The notes: generated by a model from the sequence alone, not told the origin. A DNA stretch of 64,000 nt from Prolixibacteraceae bacterium (GCA_023229575.1 JALNYZ010000017.1:17905-81904); one strand, 5' to 3'; positions 46,289 through 55,603 are shown, counted from the first letter of the stretch. Program-made: numbers and translations.

Positions 46289-48430
46289 ATGAAAAAAATT
46301 AATAGTAAGAATTTTCAATATCCCCTTTTAATATATGTAATCTGGTTTCTCGTATTTACTTTAATATATTCAATGTCTGCTTATTGTGAACCATTGGGAA
46401 CTCCCGGAGCTGTTGCCCGGTACAAGCTGTTGGCAGACCCCGGGACAAGGCCTGAATTCGAGAGAACCAATAAGCTGACGGTCGTTAAAGCGTGGATTCA
46501 GAAAGGACCAACGGTAAAATGGAAAGACGGTAAGACCTATCAATGGTATGGACTCCGCTGGGCAAGGCTCAATGGGGAAGAATGTCAAATGTGGGCCCTT
46601 ATGGGCTCATGGCCAAAAGAAGGTTATCCGACCATTGTACGATATATCTGGGATGAACAAAAACTCCGGGGGCCGGTTGAATATGTCCACGAGAGTAGCG
46701 GTGAAGCAGTACTGCCCCGGAATTCCATCTGGGACTATTCACTCCCCAGGACATCTGATAACAAGGATGTTCTGAAAATCAGTCCTGGAACCAAGTTCCC
46801 CAAAGAGATTATACTGTTGGGGTGGAAGTTCGGGCTGGAGAGTGTCAGACCCGGGCAGAAAGTAAACCCACCTGTTAACCCCTATCAAATCAGGCTCAAT
46901 CCTGATCTGTTTATTGGTCCCTTATTCGGTGACAGGGACAGCACCGGTCAACCTTACGACTATTCTTCAAAAATTCCCCGCAAATATCAGGCAAACGACG
47001 AAGATGACAATAAAGCCTGTCTGGAAGCCGGTTTCAATATACATCTGGCACGCTTCCACCCGGACTGGGTGTGGCGAAGCCCGATGTATTCAGGAAATTC
47101 CTCCTGGTCCTTTGAAGACTGGCCTGCGTATATCTACCGCTCAAACTATTGGGGACGCGCTTATTTGTTAGATGAACCCGGCATTCAACAAATGCTGCTT
47201 CTTAATAAGGACAAAACACTCGCAAGTAAAATTACACCTGCAGAAGCCGCCAGGAGGCTCGAAGAACGAACTGTCGAGACAATCTGGGATGCCTCTAAAC
47301 ACAGAAATTACGCCAACTCGGTTATCAATGAAATAATTGACAAACAGTTTGGCCGCGGAGATCTGACGATTACAGAAAAGAACTATCCATCCTGGGAAGC
47401 CAGATGGCCGACGGCATGGTATCAACTGGCTTTGGAAAAAGGGCCCGCAGGAATAGTGGATGAAGATGCATACCCGCCTGCATTAGCAGGAAGCTACAAT
47501 AAGGCATTCGGAACCCAGATACCCAATACCCTGGAAAACGGTTGCGCCATACGCACTGCCATACTCAGAGGCGCTGCCCGTACTCTTAAAAAACGCTGGG
47601 GAATTGCCATATATGCTCCCAATAATTTTGAGAGCAAAGCCTCCAGCATATCCTATTTCTACGATAGAGGAGCGACCTATTTCTGGTATTGGATGGGTTG
47701 GCGGGGGATAAGAGACAACTCGGGACTGCCATTTTCATTCCAAAGAATGCACGCATCTATCGTCCGGCAGGCTTACTTGAGGAATCCCGACAGGGATATG
47801 AATGCACTGTTAAACAAGGCCCAAGTTTGCGTGCTCATACCCTATGGTTATACTTTTGCAACATATCCTCTTCAGGACATCAAGTGGCTGCACCTGGAGA
47901 AGAAAAATGATAAGGGGATCACATACAGGCAGGTTCTTTCCAACGCGGCAACTGAAGTAGAAAGACTTATCCGTAACTCTGTGGAATTTGACATCGCTAT
48001 TGATGATCCTCGCTTCAATCCTAAAGGCTATGATGAGATGATTTACTGCCAGGAAGACGGTAAAATCCGTATTGTGCACCCAAAACAAAGTGACGAGTTA
48101 CTAACGTCACCAAGAACTCCAAAGCGTCCGGACCTGGGTCCAATGCCGCAACTTATTATCCAGGTAGACTCAGTTCCGTCTCACGTGCCTGGAACGGTTA
48201 AGCTCAAGGCAATTCCAACGCTTGGCTCAGGAAAATTTCAGGAAAGTGGCGGACCATCGGTAAGTTGGGAAATTTACACTCCGGATCAGGGATACATGCG
48301 GATTGAGGGAACCGAAACCGACTTCAAAGCCGAACAGCCGGGTATTTATCGTATCAGGGCATCTATTAATGACATATTTGGAAGAGCAGTAGTTGCTAAG
48401 ACTGAAATTTCTTTGTGGGATTCGAGATAG
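46289..48430 (+). CDS. Large exported protein, possible glycoside hydrolase, family not recognised
   Basis: An N-terminal hydrophobic segment (LLIYVIWFLVFTLIYSMSAYC) serves as signal or anchor. I do not recognise the 713-residue protein. Tryptophan- and tyrosine-rich stretches suit a carbohydrate-active TIM barrel: KTYQWYGLRWARLNGEECQMWALMGSWPKEGYP, HLARFHPDWVWRSPMYSGNSSW, SNYWGRAYLLDEPG, GPAGIVDEDAYPPALAGSYN and YFWYWMGWRGI. Glu or Asp in LLDEPG and GIVDEDAYP are candidates for catalysis. The last 90 residues look like an Ig-like domain (VPGTVKLKAIPTLGSGKF, GIYRIRASINDIFGR). It lacks a T9SS domain although both flanking genes have one. The twin beta-helix genes around it suggest a three-gene secreted module. 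Confidence 0.5.
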   Translation: MKKINSKNFQYPLLIYVIWFLVFTLIYSMSAYCEPLGTPGAVARYKLLADPGTRPEFERTNKLTVVKAWIQKGPTVKWKDGKTYQWYGLRWARLNGEECQMWALMGSWPKEGYPTIVRYIWDEQKLRGPVEYVHESSGEAVLPRNSIWDYSLPRTSDNKDVLKISPGTKFPKEIILLGWKFGLESVRPGQKVNPPVNPYQIRLNPDLFIGPLFGDRDSTGQPYDYSSKIPRKYQANDEDDNKACLEAGFNIHLARFHPDWVWRSPMYSGNSSWSFEDWPAYIYRSNYWGRAYLLDEPGIQQMLLLNKDKTLASKITPAEAARRLEERTVETIWDASKHRNYANSVINEIIDKQFGRGDLTITEKNYPSWEARWPTAWYQLALEKGPAGIVDEDAYPPALAGSYNKAFGTQIPNTLENGCAIRTAILRGAARTLKKRWGIAIYAPNNFESKASSISYFYDRGATYFWYWMGWRGIRDNSGLPFSFQRMHASIVRQAYLRNPDRDMNALLNKAQVCVLIPYGYTFATYPLQDIKWLHLEKKNDKGITYRQVLSNAATEVERLIRNSVEFDIAIDDPRFNPKGYDEMIYCQEDGKIRIVHPKQSDELLTSPRTPKRPDLGPMPQLIIQVDSVPSHVPGTVKLKAIPTLGSGKFQESGGPSVSWEIYTPDQGYMRIEGTETDFKAEQPGIYRIRASINDIFGRAVVAKTEISLWDSR

Positions 48431-48485
48431 AATAATTCTGTGTTTTGATAATATGCTGCAAAAAGACAAATAAAGGATAAATGCT

Positions 48486-50375
48486 ATGCTAAATAATTCA
48501 TTAAGAGGATACCATATATTTTTTTCCATTATTGTTTTGTCCCTGCTGATTTGCCAAACTCCAATAAGCGCTTCCAAGTTAGTTGCTTCAAAGTATGGAG
48601 CCGGATTTAACGCCATCGATGCAACGGCGGCTTTGCAGGGCGCAATAAATTCCGGGGCGGATACTGTTATCGTTCCCAATATGGGAACAGACTGGATTGT
48701 TAAGCCCATTTTTTGCAAATCAAATCAAACGATAATCTTTGAAAAAGGAGTTGTTGTTACCGCTAAAAAAGGGGAATTTCATGGAAGCAATGATTGCCTT
48801 TTTAGAATGGGAGGCAAAACGGGACCTAATAACGCATTTGTAGCAGCCAATAACGTTACTTTAATTGGTTATGGCGCTACATTCAGGATGCAAAAAGCTG
48901 ATTACATGAACCCTGCGCTTTATGTCCAGGCCCAATGGCGTAACTGTATTCAGGTTAGTAGTAACGACATAACAATTAAGGGATTGACCCTTAAAGATAG
49001 CGGAGGGGACGGAATAATGGCCTATTACGCGAATAATCTTCTGGTTAAAGACGTGATTTGCGACAACAATTACAGACAAGGGATAAGTCCCGTCCACGTT
49101 ATTAATTGTAAACTTGAAAACTGTGTTTTGATAAATACATCGGGGTTCCCTAGCGGGCCGAATGCCGGCGTTGATTGGGAACCGGATTACAATTGGATGA
49201 ACGAGACAGGCCAGATGATCAATTGTTATGTGGAAAACAACACTGGTGGAGGTGTCCTGTTTGCATTTTCTGCTTTGGATAACACCTCTCCAGCGGTGGA
49301 TATTCAACTTAAACACTGTTTTATTACCAGTGGCGGCAGGGGCGCCATTGCTTTAACGGGGAAAAATAACGGAATACCACCCGGAACAGTATCTGTTGAA
49401 GATTGTATTATTGAAAGTCCAACTTCCTGGTTTAGCGCTTTAAACTGTAGGGGAAAATCAGCAAATTCCTATTCATCAAAATTCACCGATTGCCTGTTTC
49501 AGAACTGTAATCCCGCGATTGGAGTTCTGCCCTATTCCAGTGAAACAACTACAATTGTGGGCGGAATGGAATTTGACAATTGCATAATAAACGAGCCGGA
49601 TAATCAACCAACCATCGTGCGTGGTAGTGGGATATCGATTGCGAATATAACCGGAAACATAACCTTTAACGGCCCTTACGGACTGCAATCTAATTTGGGC
49701 ACAGGAACCAACGTAACGCTTAGTGTAGCGACAAACTCCCCAACCAAACCGCCTATAGTCACGTCCGTAATACCTGCCAAAGGAAGCCCCGCCCACGTAA
49801 CCGACTTTACCGCTGGCGATGTGATAAATATCAGCGCTGTGGCTTATGATCCGGATATTGCAACCGCAAACGGAGCCGGAATATCCAGGGTCGATTTTGC
49901 CTTGTGGAGAGGGGATGGCGTTGTCGCATCAATCAGCGATGTGTCTGCCCCTTATGATTGGAGCCTTGTCACAACAACGCAATACGAACGTGGGATATAC
50001 CTGATTCGGATAACTGCTTATTCACAAGACGGGAGTTACACGGTGGCTGTTGTGCCTGTCAATTTATTTGAACCAACGTTGATAACCGGCAGGGTTGATT
50101 TGAAGACTGAAAGTAACAAAAAGCTCAACGTAAAAACATTTCCAAATCCTTTCATCGAGCGTGTAACTTTCGAATATTCTTTGCCGGATACAGGTGAAAC
50201 TAACCTGAAAATCTATGATATTTCAGGGATTAAAGTAAAAATTTATGACTTTGGCCTTCAGTCCAAAGGATTGAACAACAAGAATGTTGATCTGAAAGGA
50301 TTGGCAGATGGTATTTATTATTACAGATTGACTTGCGGGAAAGCAGTTCAAAATGGAAAGATTATTAAAGTTTAA
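48486..50375 (+). CDS. Right-handed beta-helix protein with T9SS sorting domain; near twin of 44279-46174
   Basis: It has the same layout as the first copy: signal (LSLLICQTPISASK), beta-helix, Ig-like domain and type A sorting domain ending KAVQNGKIIKV. The N-terminal 90 residues and the last 215 residues are almost identical to the twin, and the DNA of 49731-50375 aligns without gaps to 45530-46174. The central helix coils differ clearly (GEFHGSNDCLFRMGGKTGPNNAF; VINCKLENCVLINTSGFPSGPNAGVDWEPDYNWMNE). The central part is where a ligand groove would lie, so the two probably bind different glycan segments. Secretion through T9SS is predicted. Confidence 0.85.
   Translation: MLNNSLRGYHIFFSIIVLSLLICQTPISASKLVASKYGAGFNAIDATAALQGAINSGADTVIVPNMGTDWIVKPIFCKSNQTIIFEKGVVVTAKKGEFHGSNDCLFRMGGKTGPNNAFVAANNVTLIGYGATFRMQKADYMNPALYVQAQWRNCIQVSSNDITIKGLTLKDSGGDGIMAYYANNLLVKDVICDNNYRQGISPVHVINCKLENCVLINTSGFPSGPNAGVDWEPDYNWMNETGQMINCYVENNTGGGVLFAFSALDNTSPAVDIQLKHCFITSGGRGAIALTGKNNGIPPGTVSVEDCIIESPTSWFSALNCRGKSANSYSSKFTDCLFQNCNPAIGVLPYSSETTTIVGGMEFDNCIINEPDNQPTIVRGSGISIANITGNITFNGPYGLQSNLGTGTNVTLSVATNSPTKPPIVTSVIPAKGSPAHVTDFTAGDVINISAVAYDPDIATANGAGISRVDFALWRGDGVVASISDVSAPYDWSLVTTTQYERGIYLIRITAYSQDGSYTVAVVPVNLFEPTLITGRVDLKTESNKKLNVKTFPNPFIERVTFEYSLPDTGETNLKIYDISGIKVKIYDFGLQSKGLNNKNVDLKGLADGIYYYRLTCGKAVQNGKIIKV
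49731..50375 (+). repeat. Long direct repeat, copy 2 (3' part of second T9SS beta-helix gene)
   Basis: Partner of 45530-46174. The arms are in direct orientation and could recombine to delete the 46289-48430 gene together with one beta-helix copy. Confidence 0.85.
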
Positions 50376-50486
50376 TTAATGTCCTCTGAGGGGCTCCTGT
50401 CATAAAGCACAGGGTAATAGAAGGATAGAAGTTAACCCTAATTTGCTAAGACACAAAGAAATTGCAAGGACGAACCTTACCTCAGA

Positions 50487-50522
50487 GAGGGGGTTAATGC
50501 ACCGAAGTAAACGCCCTCTTTT
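50487..50522 (+). terminator. Intrinsic terminator after the T9SS beta-helix gene
   Basis: GAGGGGGTT pairs with AACGCCCTC around a 14-base loop (one G/G mismatch) and is followed by TTTT. It ends the plus-strand glycan locus and lies 22 bases before the stop codon of the convergent fic gene, so it separates the two blocks. Confidence 0.6.
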
Positions 50523-50544
50523 GCTTTGTGAAATCTTTATTCCA

Positions 50545-52080
50545 TCAAATTTCAAAAAATTTCTGAAAAGCGCTTTCAATTTTTTCAACTTCATCATCCT
50601 TTAATTCAGGAAGTTCTTTGGCCCGGGCTCTCTTAGAAAGGGTTCCTCCATTTTGTTCAAGAAACCTAACCAACATTGACACTAACTTATCCGGCATTTC
50701 AAATTGGTCGTCAATAAATCGTTTGAACTCGTCGTATTTATAAATGTAGTTGACTTCCTCAGGGATAATTCGATTGATAGTATCAATCACACAGTCAAAC
50801 AGAAACTCCGCTTGCCTGGTCGCATCAAAATAGCGGTAGTAATCGAGGGTATCATTTAGAACCGCTACATTGTGGTCAGGCGTAACATCCCAATCAATCA
50901 ATTCCATGACAGGATGAGAGTAATCTTCCAGGACAATTCTGTAATCGTCAATATGATCCAGGATCGAAGCCGAGATGGGGAAAACGATTCCTTGTTGGGT
51001 AAATTTCATTTTCGACAAAATATGATGGATCAAATAACGATGGAGTCGTCCGTTCCCGTCATAAAACGGATGAATGAAGACGAACCCAAAAGCAATGACG
51101 GCTGCCGTTAAGACCGGATCAAATTTTTCTTTTTCGAGAAACTGATAGGTCTCAATTAATCCATTTATGAGTAGTTCCAGATCCTGCCATCTGGCTGAAA
51201 TATGTTCCGGTATAGGATCCCCTGTTACTCTGTCACAATCGCCAACATATCCACCTTCCTTCCGGAACCCCATTTTAGTAAATCGCTTGCTTTCAATGAT
51301 GATCTGCTGAAGTCTTAAGAGTTCTTCCCTGGTTAATGCGTTTTTGCCAGCTTCACCTATTGCCTTTCCCCACCGCAGTGCACGGTTTGTCCCCGGATTT
51401 TCTCCCTCAATGGTAAAAGATGCCTTTGAGTCTTTCAACAGCAGAAAGGATGCTGCCCTCTGCATCACATCTTTGTGGATGCTGTCAATGTAAGCAATTC
51501 TTTGCTCCTGCGATTCGGTGGAGATGAATTTCTCGAGTTTAGATGTTTTGTAGATCAGAGGGCAAAACTCAGGAGTTCCAGGTAGATTATTGAGGATCCG
51601 ATGACGGGATGATCGTTTACCTTCAACGGCAAACTGGATCTCTTCATCAATGAGCGGAACAAAATTACCCCGATCCAAATCAGGAATATCTAATTGTGTT
51701 TTGAACAGCCATTCATAGATAAACCAGATTCTGCGACCATACTGACTAAGTGGTTCATTCTGGACAAGTTCTCCGATTTCCTTCGTCTTGAGTACATCAA
51801 ACAGCTTTTTTAACACCAGAAGATTGATGCCCTCATATTTTAAGGCAAAAACCAATTGCTTAAAGAGTGTTTCATCCGGTTGGTGCCTGGGAGTATAGAC
51901 CCGCCATTGTTTGGTTTCGTATTGCCTTTTCTTGTGGCTGATCAGTGCCAGCTTATTTGGGATTGTGACCTTTAGGCCATAGTGTGCTACAATCGCTCCA
52001 TAACCAACAAGGCACCCCTCTTCCGGAGTCATTCGTTCGTGAAAAATGGTTATTTTACGTGAAATTGAGTTATTTTCCAT
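50545..52080 (-). CDS. Fic-domain protein, class II (N-terminal inhibitory motif)
   Basis: The Fic core motif is HPFYDGNGR, with catalytic His337 numbered from the start at 52080. Such enzymes transfer AMP, or less often another nucleotide part, to a hydroxyl side chain. The sequence SFTIEG (Ser221 to Gly226, Glu225) fits the inhibitory motif [S/T]xxxE[G/N] and lies before the Fic core, making this a self-inhibited class II protein. The N-terminal 150 residues resemble the Fic_N region that precedes many stand-alone Fic proteins; the C-terminus may be a winged-helix-like segment. The ATG at 52032 is an alternative start: the first 16 codons of the long form lie in an iterated repeat array. 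The target protein is unknown. The product is cytoplasmic. Confidence 0.88.
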   Translation of the reverse strand: MENNSISRKITIFHERMTPEEGCLVGYGAIVAHYGLKVTIPNKLALISHKKRQYETKQWRVYTPRHQPDETLFKQLVFALKYEGINLLVLKKLFDVLKTKEIGELVQNEPLSQYGRRIWFIYEWLFKTQLDIPDLDRGNFVPLIDEEIQFAVEGKRSSRHRILNNLPGTPEFCPLIYKTSKLEKFISTESQEQRIAYIDSIHKDVMQRAASFLLLKDSKASFTIEGENPGTNRALRWGKAIGEAGKNALTREELLRLQQIIIESKRFTKMGFRKEGGYVGDCDRVTGDPIPEHISARWQDLELLINGLIETYQFLEKEKFDPVLTAAVIAFGFVFIHPFYDGNGRLHRYLIHHILSKMKFTQQGIVFPISASILDHIDDYRIVLEDYSHPVMELIDWDVTPDHNVAVLNDTLDYYRYFDATRQAEFLFDCVIDTINRIIPEEVNYIYKYDEFKRFIDDQFEMPDKLVSMLVRFLEQNGGTLSKRARAKELPELKDDEVEKIESAFQKFFEI

Positions 52081-52178
52081 TTACTCTGGTGAAAAATGAT
52101 TACGCAAATATAGGTGAAAAACAGTTACAAACCGTGAAAAATGATTACTTTATAATCTTATTGGTGAAATATAGTATT
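52039..52178 (-). repeat. Six iterated 15-bp direct repeats over the fic promoter/start
   Basis: Written on the plus strand, the unit is gtgaaaaatgattac. Copies or near copies begin at 52039, 52059, 52089, 52114, 52134 and 52164, with steps of 20, 30, 25, 20 and 30 bases. The copies at 52089 and 52134 are identical; the first and last are degenerate. They cover the whole fic upstream region and, if the long start is used, its first codons. Regular same-face arrays of this type usually bind a protein cooperatively, so this is a candidate operator for the fic gene. Confidence 0.65.
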
Positions 52179-52195
52179 GTTGATTAATAACAGAC

Positions 52196-52230
52196 AAAAA
52201 AATACCCGGTCGAAACCAGGTATTTTTCAT
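52196..52230. terminator. Bidirectional intrinsic terminator between fic upstream region and the M16 gene
   Basis: AAATACC-C-GG pairs with CC-A-GGTATTT around the loop TCGAAA. There is an A-run on one side and a T-run on the other, so it can act on both strands. On the minus strand it lies 20 bases after the stop of the M16 peptidase gene. Confidence 0.7.
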
Positions 52231-52249
52231 TTAAACCACGGTGGTGGAA

Positions 52250-55066
52250 CTATTTTTTGGGTGGTAAAAAGATCAGGTCAACCAGATCGGCACTTTTAAA
52301 GTACCCGGCTGCATACTTTTTAACATCCTCCCTGGTTACGCTGCCAAGAATTTTTTCGAAGTTCTCGGGTGCATCAGTATTGATGTTGTGCTGATAATAA
52401 TCTGACAAAGTACCCATCCAATAGGCGTTGTGCAGTTTGTTCTGCTCGCGGTTCTTCAGGAGATTCTTCACGACTTTGTCCAGATCCTCTGCTGTTGGTC
52501 CGTTTGCGATGATCTTATCGATTTCACTGTAGACGATCGATTTCAGGTGGGCAGACCGTTCCGGTTCGGCATCAAACATCATCTGCAAACCCTTCTCGGC
52601 CTTGGGATAATGCTGACTGCTTCCCATTACACTTACACCATAAGTACCACCCTCTTTTTCGCGGATCTCCTCGGTATAACGAAGTGTCAGCACTCCTTTG
52701 ATGATGTCGAGGATAAGGTTGGATTTGGCATCATATGCAGCCTGTTTGTTGTAATTTACAACAACTGTAGCCTTGTTTACCTGCATCGGAATAGCGACCT
52801 CCCTCATTGTCTTACCCTTTGGTCCATTCACATTGTTATCTTTCCACTTTTCTGTTCTGGGCAAATCTGTCAATGAGCCAATGTATTTTTCGACCAATGG
52901 TTTTACAGAGGCCTCGTCGAGATTACCTACGATAAAGAAGGTGAAGTCGCCTGCATCGGAAATCCTGTCCCGGTAGATCTTTTCCATCTGTTCGATAGAA
53001 AGTTCGTCAATCATGGCAGGAACGATCAGTTTGGTACGTTTGCTGTTGCTTGTCAATATCAGCGTAAGAGAGTCGCTCACTATTTTTTGCGGATTGTTGG
53101 CAAGACCTGCCACCATACCTGCATACCTGCCTTTCAACGCCTGGAATGCCTCCTTGTCGAAACGGGGCTTCTCAAACTTCAAATAGAGCAACTGCATCAT
53201 CGTTTCGAAGTCCTTTGGGGCAGAAGATCCTGATATTGTTTCATTCAGTTCGGAAAAACCCACATTAACATTAACATTTTTACCCGTCAGCATTTTCTTC
53301 AGGGTTGTGGCATCGAAAGTATCAACGCCAAACATCCCGACAAATTGCGGCATCATCATGGCAGAGGACAACTGGTCGACCGGCAGCAGGGAGCTTCCAC
53401 CCGGGCTAATTCCACGCACAGCGACGTTATCCTTCTCGTAATCAGCCATCCGGTAGACTACTTTTGCATGGTTGGCCAGCGTCCATTCAACGGCTTTGAA
53501 CTGGGGCAGCGGAGTGGTCTTAACCACCAAAGAACCTTTCAGCGGTTTGTTAATGAGACTGGTACTGACCTTGGTATCTTCGTAAGGTTTGATATCAGAT
53601 GCTTCAACCTCTTTGAGAATCGCCAGCGCTTCGGGTTCAGTCAGAAGCTTAGCGCCTTCTTTATCAGGACCCATCACAATGATGACCCTATTTTCGGGTA
53701 CTATCCATTTTTTGGCCTTGGCTGATAGCTCTTCGGCGGTAATGGTAGGAAGCAACTGCTGAACTGCCATCCAGTCGAAATCGATGGAGGTGAGCGGTTC
53801 GTTGGTCAAAAAATTAGACTGGGCATCACTGACGTAAGTATCGTTACGTATCTTGTCGCGTTGTTTATATTGGTTTTCTATACGGGTCAGCATGTTGCTT
53901 TTGGCACGGTCCACCTCACCCTGGGTGAAACCATATCTTAAGAGACGCATAGCTTCAGTGTAGATCGCCTTAAGCGCTATATCCCCCTGATCAGGTTTGG
54001 CCGTGGCAGAGATGCCCATTGCCTCATATCCTCTTACAAATCCTCCATAATTGACACTTCCGCTCACAAAAGGAGGAACCCCCTTCTGAAGCATTTCAGC
54101 GATACGGTCACCCATCATGGCGTTAAACAACTGATTCGCATACTGATCACGGTAGTAGGCCGCATCTTTCAGTTCTGGTTTTAGCGCTCTGTGCTTGATG
54201 TATATGTTGATAGCATATTGCATCGACTCTTTGTCCTTGACCTGAACAAAATAGGTCTCTTTGTGATCGGGAACCAGAAACTCTCCCCGGGGCTGGGCAT
54301 TTTCAACAGCAGGGATGGAAGAAAACTGCGCCTTGATGGATTTTTCCACATCATCCACATTGATATCACCAACAATCGCAATGCACTGAAGATCTGTGCG
54401 ATACCAATCGTGGTAAAATTTACGCAATGTGTCATATTTGAAATGTTTGATGATGGCCGAATCGCCGATCACATCACGAACTGCGTATTTGGAACCTTTG
54501 AACAACACCGGAAACATGGCACGCTGCATTCTGAATCCGGCCGTCCGACGGGTTCTCCACTCCTCCGTAATGACCCCGCGCTCCGCGTCTATCTCCTTGT
54601 CGGTGAGCAGCAGGAAATGCGACCAGTCGTGCAATACCAGCAGACAGGTATCGACCAGACCAGGTTTGGTTACCGGCACATCGCTCATGTTGTACACTGT
54701 TTCGGTGAAAGCGGTGTAGGCATTGATGTTTCGGCCAAATTGCACACCATGTTTTTCGAGGGTATTGATGATCCCCTTGTCGGGGAAATTTTTGGTGCCG
54801 TTGAAGGCCATGTGCTCCAGAAAGTGCGCCAGTCCGTTCTGACTGTCATCTTCGAGCAGCGCCCCAACATTTTGAATAATGTAAAAACTGGCCCGCTCTT
54901 TGGGCTCTTCGTTGTGACGGATGTAATAGGTCATTCCGTTAGGCAGTTTCCCAATCCTGAAAGCCGGATCCGGAGCAATAGGCTGCGCCTTAGCCACATA
55001 AGACCCTGAGGCCAGTAGCAATACAAAAGAACAAACAGCAACCAAAAAATAATTTCTGTGTCTCAT
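52250..55066 (-). CDS. M16 family zinc metallopeptidase (pitrilysin/insulinase type), periplasmic
   Basis: A signal peptide (FLVAVCSFVLLLASGSYVAKAQ) is followed by the inverted zinc motif HFLEH (His81, Glu84, His85). The third ligand is Glu162 in AERGVI, at the usual 77-residue distance. Four M16 repeats are expected in the 938-residue chain, the first being catalytic. The third (VEWTLANHAKVVYRMADYEKDNV) and fourth lack the zinc motif, which is normal for the single-chain form. It probably degrades peptides in the periplasm. It is convergent in position with nothing: the fic gene lies downstream in the same direction, separated by a terminator. Confidence 0.92.
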   Translation of the reverse strand: MRHRNYFLVAVCSFVLLLASGSYVAKAQPIAPDPAFRIGKLPNGMTYYIRHNEEPKERASFYIIQNVGALLEDDSQNGLAHFLEHMAFNGTKNFPDKGIINTLEKHGVQFGRNINAYTAFTETVYNMSDVPVTKPGLVDTCLLVLHDWSHFLLLTDKEIDAERGVITEEWRTRRTAGFRMQRAMFPVLFKGSKYAVRDVIGDSAIIKHFKYDTLRKFYHDWYRTDLQCIAIVGDINVDDVEKSIKAQFSSIPAVENAQPRGEFLVPDHKETYFVQVKDKESMQYAINIYIKHRALKPELKDAAYYRDQYANQLFNAMMGDRIAEMLQKGVPPFVSGSVNYGGFVRGYEAMGISATAKPDQGDIALKAIYTEAMRLLRYGFTQGEVDRAKSNMLTRIENQYKQRDKIRNDTYVSDAQSNFLTNEPLTSIDFDWMAVQQLLPTITAEELSAKAKKWIVPENRVIIVMGPDKEGAKLLTEPEALAILKEVEASDIKPYEDTKVSTSLINKPLKGSLVVKTTPLPQFKAVEWTLANHAKVVYRMADYEKDNVAVRGISPGGSSLLPVDQLSSAMMMPQFVGMFGVDTFDATTLKKMLTGKNVNVNVGFSELNETISGSSAPKDFETMMQLLYLKFEKPRFDKEAFQALKGRYAGMVAGLANNPQKIVSDSLTLILTSNSKRTKLIVPAMIDELSIEQMEKIYRDRISDAGDFTFFIVGNLDEASVKPLVEKYIGSLTDLPRTEKWKDNNVNGPKGKTMREVAIPMQVNKATVVVNYNKQAAYDAKSNLILDIIKGVLTLRYTEEIREKEGGTYGVSVMGSSQHYPKAEKGLQMMFDAEPERSAHLKSIVYSEIDKIIANGPTAEDLDKVVKNLLKNREQNKLHNAYWMGTLSDYYQHNINTDAPENFEKILGSVTREDVKKYAAGYFKSADLVDLIFLPPKK

Positions 55067-55120
55067 TCGAATAAAAATTTAGTTTAACTATCTAGGATAT
55101 CGGTGATTTCAAATCACAAT

Positions 55121-55128
55121 CAAATTTA
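55121..55128 (-). promoter_or_regulatory. Possible -7 box of the M16 gene
   Basis: On the minus strand TAAATTTG fits TAnnTTTG, about 55 bases before the M16 start. No TTTG is found at the right distance upstream, so the call is weak. Confidence 0.3.
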
Positions 55129-55323
55129 AGCTTTATTATGTCAATAACGACCGTACGCTTCCTGATTAGTAAGCAAAATTGGTTTAAATTACATCAATCC
55201 TGCATTTAGGCGAAACATTAATCAAACGGATGTCAGTTCACGATTTCAAGATGAAGTTTTACATGGATCATCCTTTATTCTTTTGGGCTAATACAGCATT
55301 CAAGACAAATAGTATTGATAATG

Positions 55324-55443
55324 TTAGGCCGATAAGGATAATACTGTGTTATAATATTTAAAGGCATAATTAAGCATCCAGCATCCCAAAAGAATTAAAA
55401 TTAGGGATGTAAAAACATAGGTCAAAATTGTTTTCACCTTCAT
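55324..55443 (-). CDS. Possible small membrane protein (39 residues), maybe a frameshifted two-helix protein
   Basis: On the minus strand an ATG at 55443 opens a 39-codon frame with one hydrophobic helix (VFTSLILILLGCWMLNYAF). In the neighbouring frame, just after its end, the sequence reads LTLSILFVLNAVLAQKNKG, a second hydrophobic helix that stops at 55268. A single-base indel near 55330 would join them into a protein of about 60 residues with two membrane helices. I do not recognise a family. The rest of the 55067-55603 spacer contains no repeats, no CRISPR array and no other gene I can support. Confidence 0.3.
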   Translation of the reverse strand: MKVKTILTYVFTSLILILLGCWMLNYAFKYYNTVLSLSA

Positions 55444-55603
55444 TTCAATGAGGTCAGGCCAACGAACAAATATATGCAACCGAAATCGTTGTAAACCTTA
55501 ATACTGTAAAATGCCAAAAGGTTACCTTACTTTTTCGGGAATAATATAAAAAATCTCATATGAGGAGTATTACTAAGCCGTTTTCACTGGGAAAGTTCGT
55601 CAG

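Noticed and set aside
51984..52187. 67-codon plus-strand frame across the fic start region
   Set aside because: Its recurring VKNDY-type words are just translations of the iterated 15-bp repeats.
54191..55009. 272-codon open frame on the plus strand
   Set aside because: It lies wholly opposite the M16 peptidase gene, whose zinc motif and signal peptide are clear. No signal, motif or promoter supports the plus-strand frame.
55067..55603. CRISPR array near cas6
   Set aside because: I looked for repeated 28-37-base units with spacers and found none in this spacer or in the rest of the window.
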